DNA from: Clarkia xantiana subsp. parviflora
Taxonomy: Eukaryota; Streptophyta; Magnoliopsida; Myrtales; Onagraceae
Direction: 5' to 3'
Assembly: GCA_036873135.1 (NCBI GenBank)
Contig: JAPTYO010000015.1
Span: forward strand, 617,339-681,338
Length of the DNA stretch: 64,000 nt
The notes under the pieces are model-generated. The model did no database searches, was not told the DNA's origin, and was given only the letters and a program-made list of their open reading frames with translations. Within the stretch, counting starts at the first letter, position 1; each line of letters begins with the position of its first letter. A program made the translations under genes and the position numbers. Shown in pieces: positions 22,081-31,737 of the stretch.

Positions 22081-22480
22081 AAAATCCTTAAGTTATTAAG
22101 GTCTGATTAAAAAGCGTCTTTGGACGTCCGAAAATCCTTAAGTTTTTAAGGTCCGATTAAAAAGCGTCTTTGGACGTCCGAAAATCCTTAAGTTTTTAAG
22201 GTCCGATTAAAAAGCGTCTTTGGACGTCCGAAAATCCTTAAGTTTTTAAGGTCCGATTAAAAAGCGTCTTTGGACGTCCGAAAATCCTTAAGTTTTTAAG
22301 GTCCGATTAAAAAGCGTCTTTGGACGTCCGAAAATCCTTAAGTTTTTAAGGTCCGATTAAAAAGCGTCTTTGGACGTCCGAAAATCCTTAAGTTTTTAAG
22401 GTCCGATTAAAAAGCGTCTTTGGACGTCCAAAAATCCTTAGGTTATTAAGGTTCGATTTAAAAGCGTCATAGGACGACGG
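22081..22480 (+). repeat. 50-bp tandem array, eight units, in E2
   Basis: Eight head-to-tail 50-bp units, the middle six almost identical. Each holds a perfect hairpin CCTTAA-GTTT-TTAAGG and the palindrome GGACGTCC. A diverged ninth unit (22481-22510) keeps pairing in another form (CCTAA...TTAGG). It lies between the stop of gag-pol and the end of the antisense gene, the usual site of tandem repeats in Tat elements. Confidence 0.92.
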
Positions 22481-22619
22481 AAGGCCTAAAAGTTCTTAGG
22501 GTCCGATAGAAGAGTTACGAAGAGCATGACCGAAAAAGAAAACATTCATCAAAGGCTCGAAGGCCCAAAAGGTTCGATACAAAAAGGACAATAAAAAAGA
22601 AATACAAGGACTTAAGATT

Positions 22620-25389
22620 TTAAACACCAGGGGCTGAATCTTCGGAAGGCTTTGGAGGGGCAGACTCATCGGCGTCTTCGGAGGAGCTTTCGGAAGGAAG
22701 GTTGAAATACGCTTCTGCGGCTGGGCCGAGAGTCTTGGACTTTCTCAAGTCGATGGAGTCCCCATAAATCTCATGAAGCTCTTCAACGATATCGAGGATG
22801 GCGTTCTGCAAGTCCTCTTGGCAATGTTTCGCCGCATCCTCCTTGAAGTCCTCCGAGCTTCGGTACTCCTCGCGGCCTTGGACCTTCGCGCTTGTTAATT
22901 GGGCGGAGTGATCCGCCCTCGCCTCTTCTAGCTCCGCGATAGCCCTCTGCTTCTCGAGCTTCAGCCGCTCCGCAGTTTCCTGCAATGCTGCCTTCTCGAA
23001 AGCAAACTGGCCCCGATCCGCCATGGCCGCCTCCTGCTCCCGCTTGAGCGAACTCTCAAGACTTAGAATCTGTCTCTGCTGAGATTGAACCTCTCCGGCA
23101 AGCTTAATCCTGCCCTCCTCGGCCTGCTGACCAACCTCTCTGGCCCGCTGCCAACTCTCTTCGACCCGCCTTTTCTCCTCTTCCGCCTTGAGCCTTGACG
23201 CCTCGGAGGCAGCTAGGTCCTCCTGGAGCTTGGTCAGGCTCTCGAGGTTGGAGTGGGCCCGCTCTCGCTCCAAAGCCTCTCGCAAAGACAGGATGTAGCC
23301 GAAGCAACGATCCTGGTCCGCGATTTCCTGAAAAGAAAAAGTAGCTTAGTACTCATAAATCGGAACGCCCCCAGATGAACAAAAGAAAAATTCATTTACC
23401 TCTACCCGACGAACAGCCATCGCCCGAATATCAGCATCGATGTCGTCCCCTTCCAGAGAAAGGGGACGCCTCAAAGAGGGCGGAACCGAACCCGACACCA
23501 AGTGCAAGGCCAGGTTCTTCTCCTGGCACCCCCGATGTAGAGGGACCCCCTGGAGGGACTCCACCGGTCTCCAAGGCTCGGAGCCCTGGTCCGAAGAGAA
23601 GGCCCGATAGTAGTCCCCGTCCAAAGGGAACGGGGGTACTACCAGGCGAGGCTCTTCAGCCTCCTCACTCACTCGAGCTTCGGGGGTTGCACCCCTAGCT
23701 GGCGAAGATGGTGGTGGCGAAGATGGCGGGGCGGAAGACGACGCTGGCGTGGTAGGAAGTGGAGAAGCCTTCCCACCAGATGACTTCACGGGAGTCAGCC
23801 TCGACTTCCCTCGGAGGGTGAGACCTTCCTCCTCAGTTCGGTCATCCGAAGGGGAGTCCTCCAGACTGGTCACCCGACCAAACTCACCCCGAGCTTCCGT
23901 CGGGGTATCTTCTACCACCGGCTCCGCTGCAGGCGCGGAGTCTGAGGCAGGCATAGCAGGGGCGACGTCCGCAGGACCTGCAGCGGGGCGAATAAATCGA
24001 GGGATTAGTTTGATATCGGTGTGCCAGATTAGACGACGCTCCATATATCTCTCCTTGCCGAAAAAATCATAATAGCCCGCTTCGAGGACATGCGGAGTCT
24101 CCCCTCGAAGGATATTCTTGACATCCCTAACTCGTCCTTCCATATCGGAGGCCTGAAGATCCCGAGGTACTAACTCCCTATATCTCTTTATAGCACGAAA
24201 AACTGCCTTACCTTCTTTTTCGGAGCGAACGCCGAAGGCGGTCCTGACCACGTCTGCATTAGTCCGCCCCTCGGAGGTGGGGGCAGACCTAGGAGCCTCC
24301 GAGGTCCTCGCCCTCTTCTTGGATGGCCCCGATGGGGCAGAAATCTTCCGGTGGGAAGACTTCTTCTTACGCTTCAGTGAGTGGGAGGCATCGGTGTCCT
24401 CCTGAAATAGACGGGCAGTCAGCGATGCTCGAGGAGCTGTAAGCAGTGAAAAAGAAACAATTAGAAAATTACCCAGAGAATTACATTGGAAACACCGTCG
24501 CGAATTTTTCCTCCGGAAGTAGGGTCGATCAGCATAACCCCAACTTTGAGCCGCTGCTGGTCGGTGACGGAGGTAGCTTCAAAGGGTTGGTAACCCTTCT
24601 CCCAGCGGCGAGCCTGAATAAGCATCAAGGCTCTCTTGGTCTGTTCCGACCACGAACGAAAAGGCACGGGGGGATCAGCCTCCACGACAGTCTTCGGCCA
24701 CTCGATGGGACCAGGCTGGATGAAGAAATACTGCCCCTTCCAGTTAGCATTATCATTCCCCTTGTCGGAGATGACGGCCCGTTCCTTGCAGGGCCTCCAG
24801 GACGTCTTCCTGTCCCAGCCTAACTCCCTATACTGCTCCTCGGTCCCTTCGGGCTGGCGGGGGGTGAAGGAGCAGATTCCATCCTTGTTGCAGGTCATCT
24901 TGTACAAAACCCGCCAAAGCTCCAGGGAATAGCTCCAGTCTTCCCTATTAATGTCACACCACACTTGGAAAGCAATCCATGTACGGATTGCGTGTGGAGA
25001 GAAGGTCGTAGGGTACGTCTTGTAATGATTGCACAACTCAACCCAACTCGGACAGAAGGGCAGTCGAATTCCTGCACTGATCTGCCCTGGGGAGATGAAG
25101 ACCTCATCTCCTTTGGGGAGGGTAATCTCAGGCTCACGAGAATCGAATTTGTCATAGGGGTAGCGGGCCCCGAAGGAGGATTCAAAAATGCCACACTCTC
25201 TAAGAGCCCTATCAAAGCTAATGGGGGCGAGGGTGTTCTTGAGGTACTTGAAGACGAAGGGTTGGCCGACAGTAGCAGATCCCTCGGCTGAAAATCGTCG
25301 AAGGAAGGAAAGAAGGACAAAATTGAAACCTAAAGGAAACCGAAGATAAAAAAAAGCAGAGTAGTAGGATGAAAAGCCTTACCAGACAT
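22620..25389 (-). CDS. Antisense four-exon extra gene of E2
   Basis: Gene model on the minus strand: exon 1 25389-25383 (ATGTCTG then GTAAGG), exon 2 25287-24496, exon 3 24436-23400, exon 4 23327-22620. Phases agree throughout and the joined frame has 847 codons without a stop. Acceptors are TTTTCAG, CTTACAG, TTTTCAG; the exon 2 donor (GACG then GTGTTT) is chosen because the stronger GTAATT at 24472 breaks phase. Exon 2 encodes a globular domain (NHYKTYPTTFSPHAIRTW, NWKGQYFFIQ) like the putative gypsy-type transposon protein family of plants. Exon 3 is basic, then Pro/Ser/Ala-rich; exon 4 is a long coiled coil (AEEEKRRVEESWQ). E3 carries a homologue with the same exon plan. Function unknown. 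Confidence 0.78.
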
Positions 25390-25953
25390 AGTGGTTGAAA
25401 TGGTCCTGATCAAAGAAGCTTGAAGTGCCTGAAACACTGGTAAAAACTTGAATCGCCGGTGAAAACTTGAAATCTGGAGAATCACAGCTCTTGGGATCGC
25501 AAAGAACGGGAGGTAAAAGAAAGGTAAAACAGTGTGTAGAGTTAGGGTTTTATAAGAAAAAAGGGAACTGAAGGGGTGGGCAATCTGAGCCACAGAATTC
25601 GAAACGATTCAATCATGATCGTCCAAGGGGAAACGTGCGAATTCGGAAAATGCGAACGGTTTTAATCTGAACCGTCAGGACGCATGGGACGAATAAGACA
25701 AGAAATAATGACGCATTGGAACGGTTGAAAAGTGCTTTTCCAGCAGATAAGCGTGCAGAGTCCGAAACGTTCCCTCATCTCCCATCAGCATTAAATGCTG
25801 GTCTGATCAAGAAATCCTTTTGAGTACAAACAAGATCCCAGAAGATCTCGAAAAGATCAAGGCAATGGCCTCCGACATTCCACACAAAGGCCTCCGATAA
25901 AAATACGAAAAGCCCGATGTTGGAAGACGCGACGCACTAAAAGTCCCTCACGT
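25390..25953 (-). promoter_or_regulatory. Promoter and leader of the E2 antisense gene
   Basis: The minus strand has CTTATAAAAC with the TATA box at 25548-25554, followed about 15-25 bases later by CTAACTCTACACAC, a plausible start, and a leader of about 130 bases before the ATG at 25389. The rest of the interval has no frame. This suggests transcription independent of the LTR promoter and opposite to it. Confidence 0.5.
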
Positions 25954-25965
25954 CTTGGGGGCAGA
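25954..25965 (+). other. E2 polypurine tract
   Basis: CTTGGGGGCAGA immediately precedes the 3' LTR, as expected for the plus-strand DNA primer. Confidence 0.8.
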
Positions 25966-26603
25966 TGATGGGCCCCGGCGGAGGCCGTTAGGCCCCTTAA
26001 CGATTGACAAACGGCATTTAGGCCCGTTGGGCTAGGAGCTGGAGGGCTAAGGGCTCCGACAGAAGGAGGCTCCGACATCGAAAGGCCCCGAGCAAGTATG
26101 GCCCCGATAGGGGAGGGCACTGAAAATATCGGACCTGGACGTAGTCGGTCCCGATATGGGAGTTGAAGCCACTCCCCGAAACCGAATCCTTAAACGACTT
26201 AATTTGGGAGCCTCCGATAACGATCGAGGCTCGCCAGTAAAAGCACAATCCCGGAAATCTCGCCACGATTACAGTAATGGCATAATGGGCGAGATTTGGG
26301 GGATGCGAATAACCGCACGAGATACATGGCCAGATACACGGCGAAATATGCGGGATAACGGATCACGATCCAACGGCCTAACCAGGTAACTGGGGTAACC
26401 TTTCCTCTATAAAAGGAGGGAAGTTATCCCAGATTAGGGTTACGTTTTACACACACATTTATTGCTTACTTGCGCTGTTGGCCACCATACTTACGTTAAG
26501 CATCGGAGAGGGATTCTGGGCCACTGCCCTCTATCCCCTTCTGCAGGATTGCGAGGAGCTAAGGAATCCGTCACCGTAACCGGAGTTCCGCCGTGATCCA
26601 ACA
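25966..26603 (+). repeat. E2 3' LTR
   Basis: 638 bp, no difference seen from 15716-16353 on line-by-line comparison. TATA at 26407-26414. Followed by the target duplication ATGAT. Confidence 0.95.
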
Positions 26604-26606
26604 ATG

Positions 26607-26638
<32 letters not shown>

Positions 26639-27454
26639 TTACGCATATGCTATTATCATATTGGGTGCATAACATTTTCATGTATATGATATTATCATGT
26701 TACATATATAACCTTTACGTACATATATGCTACTATCATGCTATGTAAATAACTCTTTCGAGCATATGCAACTATCATGATACGTACGCATTTGCTCATA
26801 CTTACATGATTTATATATACATAATTGCAAAATAAGAGACGTACTAATTTTCTATGAATGCAAGATTGGCAATTCAGGATTCCATTTTTCCCTAAAAGAA
26901 AGTGAACACCGATAATCATGAAGCTTCCCTTATAAAGTTGCAGGAAGATGTCCACTATTTGTAATCTTCGGTTACACAAAATGTCACATTCTGGGTTCCC
27001 ACCGTAGGGCTTCGGTGAAACCAGAAGCTTCAGGAGGGTAGAGATCTTGGCAGCTGGCCCTAAATCGTCCCAGCAAACTCTCGTTACGCTGGTTCTGTGA
27101 CTTGGACGTAGTCTATTCCATGATCCTCCGCCTCGTCATCAACGCCTGGTCCAGCAAGGACGACGATGACGTCATGCTCAAGAATGTCACCGCTCTTGGT
27201 CTCAATCCGCCATTAGCGACAACCTAGAGCATTAACACGAGGCTAGGATAGGACGAAGAGCGAGGCGCTGACGAAGACAGCAGGCTGGGAGCTTTCTCTC
27301 GGCAACATCAGATCCCGTTCGACAGAGGCAGTGGTTCACCATCCGTGTCGTTTTTCGATGGGGAATATGGCTCAGTCCCGACGACGCGACCAGGCCGAAT
27401 TTCGTGTCCAAGGGGTTTGAGGACGCGTTATCAATGTCAAGGAACCCGTACAAG
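26604..27454 (+). other. E1 internal sequence, middle part
   Basis: Begins with the E2 target duplication and a (AT)n run (26606-26634). No gene is recognised; one open stretch around 27098-27226 (LDVVYSMILRLVINAW) is short and matches nothing I know. The last 80 bp (27375-27454) occur again at 36983-37063. Confidence 0.6.
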
Positions 27455-28151
27455 TGTTGGATCACGGTGGAACTCCGGTACGGATCTTGACGGCAATCCT
27501 AGCTCCTTTGCTCCACGCAATCCTGCAAGAGGGGATAGACCGGGCGGTGACCCAGAATCCCTCTCCGATGCTTAAATGAGTCTCTCGTATGACTGGCAAG
27601 CAACAATCTCAAAAGTATATCGAACTCAACGTAAGTGATCTGATGTGACCTCCTGCCCTTTTATAGGCAAAGAGGTGCCTCAGGTACCTGACGAACCGTT
27701 AGGGGTGGTTAGCCCGTATCCCGCTTATCTCGTACACGATCTCGCGTATCTTAGCCATGCCCCGCGTATCTCGGCCACGATCCGTGTATCTTAACCACGT
27801 TCCGTATATCTCGGCCACGCCCCGCATATCATGGCTTTATCCTCTGGCAACGAGTCCCGACTCCCGTCGGGGACTCCAGAGTTATCTCGTTGTGTCACCG
27901 CTCGGGGCCCCTCGTCATCGTGACAGGGCCAATCATTCTCAGGGATTCATCATCGGGGCCTACTTAAAGGCTTCTCGTCGGGAGCTTCTAGCTCCACTGT
28001 CGGGACCGACTCTGTCGGGACCCTGCTTCGTCGGGACTCCCTTCATCGGGACCCTTCTCCTAGGTCATCTTGACCCTTACCCTGGGCCTGGTGGGCCTGT
28101 TTACCGTTTCCTCGCCGTTAAAGGGCCTGACGGCTATAGTCGGACCCATCA
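27455..28151 (-). repeat. E3 3' LTR
   Basis: On the minus strand it runs from TGATGGGTCCG (28151) to GATCCAACA (27455). TATA box CTATAAAAGG lies at about 27658-27667. The U3 part has repeated GTCCCGACGA phrases and several GAGATACRCGG-like copies. A conserved R/U5 module (GCATCGGAGAGGG, GGG...CCC hairpin, CCCCTCTTGCAGG) lies at about 27522-27572. Confidence 0.88.
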
Positions 28152-28168
28152 TTTGCCCCCAAGACATG
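28152..28168 (-). other. E3 polypurine tract
   Basis: The minus strand reads CATGTCTTGGGGGCAAA next to the LTR start. Confidence 0.75.
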
Positions 28169-28249
28169 AGGGACTTTTAGTTCGTCGTGTCTTCTAACTC
28201 CCGATTTTCCAGAATCCCACTGTATTTTCTTGCCCTGGTTGCTTTTCAG

Positions 28250-30869
28250 ACAGCGGTTCCAGCTCCGAGGGGAGAAAACCCTTTAAATTTGACTATGCTC
28301 CAAATGAAATTTCCACCACTGCTTATGATGCAGCTCTCCGAGAGGGTTGCATCACCATCACCTGGGAACCTCGCTTCCCGTATGCTCGACATCGTCCCTC
28401 GAGTGATCCTGAGGTTACACGTCCCCAGAAAGGGGAGGTATTTGTCTCTACGGGACAAATATCAGCGGGGATCAGGTTCCCCTTTTGTGGTAACCTGGTC
28501 GAGCTGTGCCATTACTACCAAACACACCCCACTACCTTCTCTCCTCATGCTATCCGCATCTGGAACGCCTTTCAAGTCCTCTGTCTCCGACAGAAGTGGG
28601 TTTACAGCCTCCAACTCTTCAGGACCTTCTATGGGCTGAAATGCAACGAGGCGGGGGTTTGCGCCTTCTACCCTCGAATGCCCAAGTGGAGTAAGCAGCA
28701 GCTTGCCCGGCACGGTTGGACCAGTGACACCTGGAAGGTGGTCAAGGGTCGGGGACTCTTGATCGATACAGGTTCTGACAACAGTAGCTGGAAGAGGAGC
28801 TACTTCTTCATCCAACATTCTTCTATCCCTTGGCCTCGGTGGGAGGTGGCAGCAGACCCTCCGCCTGCTTTCCACTCCTATGCTGATGAGGACTTCGAGA
28901 CTCTTCAATTGATCCAGCTTTATCGTTGGGGGGAGTCTTACACTCCCCTCAATGCTAACTCTCTGGTGGAGCGGGACCTGGTGCATACTGGGGTCCGACT
29001 CCTCATTATTGTCTCTGGGGGGCAGCTCTTCGACGGCCCTTCTAGCATGGTCCCTTGGGTAAAATTTCTAACTTTTTCTTCGTTTATTGTTTGCAGCCAA
29101 GAAGGTGTCTGTGCTGACCGATTTCTTCCTTAAGCAGGGGGAGACCGATGCTGTCCGCCCCTCGCGGAAGAGGAAGTCTGCCAAGAAGGCTGCTGCTGCC
29201 AGGTCGGGGTCTCCTTCAACAGAGCAGCCCAAGCGGCCACGGGTGGATCTGGACCAACTCTTCGAGGTCCAGAATGCTGAAGAAGGTAAACAACTCCGAC
29301 TCGCTATTAAATCGTATAAAAGGATGGTTCCGTCGGACTTGATTTCCTCGACCAAGAAGGGCCGAATTGCTGATGTCAAAAAGATCCTTCGAGGCGAAAC
29401 TCCCCGAGTTTTGAAGGCGGGCTATTATCACTACCGCGGGAAGGATCAACACGTCTCCCGACGTATCATTTGGTGTAAGAATCCCGATGAACTTCCTGAC
29501 TACCTATCTGAAGCTCTTCATCCTCCAGGTGCAGGTCGTTCGGGAGCTTCCTCGGGTGCTGCAGCTTCTACAGATGCACCGCCTTCAGCGGGGGTGCCTT
29601 CCTCAGCTGGAGAGAAGGCACCATCTGGTGAACAGTTTCGCCAGGTGGAGACTTTGGACTCCTCCGAGGAGACCGGCGGGGTTGACCCCCCTCAACAGCG
29701 TCGGAAGGCGGGGCAATCCCCCTTGAAACCAACCCCTCAGGGGCCGCCTCCTTCGTCTTCTCCGCAGCAGCGGAGCTCTCTCCTATCCATGATTTTTCTC
29801 CCTCCCCCGTCCGGGCCGAGACGGAGATGTGCCCTTCTCTTCCCCGTCCCATCTCTCCCCTGGCTCTTGATGGGGACTTCTACAGGCCTTTCAACTCTTC
29901 ACAGGCCGATGCCCCCTGGGCTCCGATCCAGACGTTCCAGGGAGTTCCGCTTACGCAAGGGGAACAGGACCAAGAACTAGCCCTGCATCTGCTGGCGGGT
30001 TCCATCCTGCCCTCTATGCGATATCCGATCCACCTCAATCGGACGCATATGCAGCGGGACGTCAGGGATATGGCTGTGCGCCGCATCGAGGTGAAACTTC
30101 ACTTTTTCCTTGTTGATCAATAAATCGAGTCTTTTGTCCTTCTAACACTTTTTCCTTTTGATTGCAGGAGCTCGGGGATTACAACCGCCTCATCGGGTAC
30201 GTCATTGCCTATGATGAGGCCCGGGAGCGGGACCGAGGAATCCGCGAGCAGCTTCAGGCGGATCTCAAGGCCTCCCAGTCTTCGCGGGGGAAGTTGGCCA
30301 AAGAGCTGGCTGCCCTTAATGAGAAGATTCGGGGCCTTCAACAGCAGATCGCGGACTTCGAGGAGCTCTTGAGGCAAGAGCGGCAAGAGCGGGGGGCTCT
30401 CGTGGATCGGCTGACCCAGGAGAAGAAGGCCGCTGAGGACCAGCTGGTCCTCGTGAAAAAGGCTCTGGAGGAGCTGATCGCGGGGTTCCCGGCACAGCTG
30501 GCCGAAGCGGAGGCCAAGGGTCGGGAGGACTATCGGAGGTCGGAGGTCTTCCAAGCTGATGCCCTGAAGTTCTTCGGCGCGGAGGTGGAGAACACTCTCT
30601 TCAACGCCGTTGAGGAGCTCCACCTGGAGTACGGGGACGCCATCAACTTCGACAAGTCTCCTTCCCTTGCTCCTTTTGCGAAGAAGTACTTTGCTCTTTC
30701 CGAGGAGAGTGATGGGGGGAGTACCCCCGTAATTATCGGGGACGCCTCTGAGCTTCCAAGTGCAGACACCTTGATAGTCGATCCTCCCGAAGTCAATCCT
30801 GTGGACCCCTCTGCTGCCATCTCCGCGGACCCAGCTGCTGCCGATGCTGCTGATAAGGACCAAGCTTGA
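28250..30869 (+). pseudogene. Antisense extra gene of E3, first copy
   Basis: Homologue of the E2 antisense gene: exon 2 28250-29035 (after GCTTTTCAG), exon 3 29097-30090 (after TTTGCAG, before GTGAAA), exon 4 30168-30869 (after GATTGCAG, stop TGA). Matches include CHYYQTHPTTFSPHAIRIW, KKILRGETPRVLKAGYY and a coiled coil rich in E/Q/K in exon 4. Exon 1 and its promoter are absent: only about 80 bp separate the purine tract from exon 2. The exon 2 donor is GC at the site where E2 has GT. A missing G near 29770 shifts exon 3. The protein is therefore probably not made. Exon conservation between E2 and E3, which differ strongly in the spacers, indicates past selection on the protein. Confidence 0.8.
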
Positions 30870-31297
30870 ATGCTTTTATCTTTTTAGAGTCCTTGTATCC
30901 TCTTCTCTTGCGTTGTTGTCGGGCCTTCGAGCCCTTTATCAATATTAGACTCCTTTAATTCCGATCTTTTGTTGCACTTCTCCGAGTGACTTTCTTCGAT
31001 TCTTATACACCCTCCCGACGAGTTAATAACTTGCACACTTGGGGCGACTTAACATCGAGTGCATCACTTAAGACGACTTAGTTCTTAGCTGCCGAAAACC
31101 TCGACACAAATTTTCGTACGTCCCTTCCGACGATTTAATAACTTGCACCATTTAAGGCGACTTAACATCGAGTGCATCACTTAAGACGACTTTCGGATAC
31201 TTAGAATAAACCTAAGTGTTTGTCCACCACTTAAGACGGCTTTATCGGGTGCATCACTTAAGACGACTTTTGAATACTTAGAATAAATCTAAGTATT
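30870..31297 (+). other. E3 3' region before the 26-bp array
   Basis: No gene. It holds diverged precursors of the array (CACTTAAGACGACTT at several places) and two hairpins, the clearer being ATACTTAG-AATAAAT-CTAAGTAT at about 31273-31295. Confidence 0.7.
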
Positions 31298-31735
31298 GTG
31301 CACCACTGAAGGCGACTTTCATCGTGCACCACTGAAGGCGACTTTCGTCGTGCACCACTGAAGGCGACTTTCATCGTGCACCACTGAAGGCGACTTTCGT
31401 CGTGCACCACTGAAGGCGACTTTCATCGTGCACCACTGAAGGCGACTTTCGTCGTGCACCACTGAAGGCGACTTTCGTCGTGCACCACTGAAGGCGACTT
31501 TCGTCGTGCACCACTGAAGGCGACTTTCGTCGTGCACCACTGAAGGCGACTTTCGTCGTGCACCACTGAAGGCGACTTTCGTCGTGCACCACTGAAGGCG
31601 ACTTTCGTCGTGCACCACTGAAGGCGACTTTCATCGTGCACCACTGAAGGCGACTTTCATCGTGCACCACTGAAGGCGACTTTCATCGTGCACCACTGAA
31701 GGCGACTTTCATCGTGCACCACTGAAGGCGACTTT
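31298..31735 (+). repeat. 26-bp tandem array of E3, about 17 units
   Basis: Units of GTGCACCACTGAAGGCGACT plus TTCRTC, nearly perfect, with R alternating A or G. The unit length is not a multiple of three, and the minus strand is open in all three frames, which explains several overlapping open frames that are not genes. It lies between pol and the antisense gene, like the E2 array. Confidence 0.95.
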
Positions 31736-31737
31736 CT

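Larger units (their letters stand above)
15716..26603 (+). mobile_element. E2: young, nearly intact Tat-lineage gypsy element
   Basis: A 10,888-bp element with 638-bp LTRs that are identical by eye, flanked by ATGAT on both sides (15711-15715, 26604-26608). It has a primer site, a single long gag-pol frame, a 50-bp tandem array, a four-exon gene on the minus strand, and a purine tract (25954-25965). Two RNase H domains (a gypsy one and a later archaeal-type one before integrase) place it in the Tat lineage, where extra antisense genes between integrase and the 3' LTR are known (Retand/RIRE2-like). It sits inside E1 and is therefore younger than E1. Confidence 0.93.

Noticed and set aside
24473..24478. 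TGG|GTAATT as the exon 2 donor of the E2 antisense gene
   Set aside because: It leaves the wrong phase for exon 3 in E2, and the matching site in E3 fails in the same way; the upstream GACG|GTGTTT keeps the frame.
25954..25965. GGGGG tract as a G-quadruplex
   Set aside because: Only one G run is present; its place before an LTR makes it the purine primer tract.
30117..30863. 248-codon open frame opposite exon 4 of the E3 antisense gene
   Set aside because: It is the antiparallel shadow of the coiled-coil exon; the plus-strand exon has splice sites and an E2 homologue.
31319..31670. Three overlapping repeat proteins on the minus strand
   Set aside because: They are the same 26-bp unit read in three frames; there is no promoter, start context or similarity.
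31298..31735. Regular direct repeats that could look like a CRISPR array
   Set aside because: Units are contiguous with no unique spacers and lie inside a plant retrotransposon.
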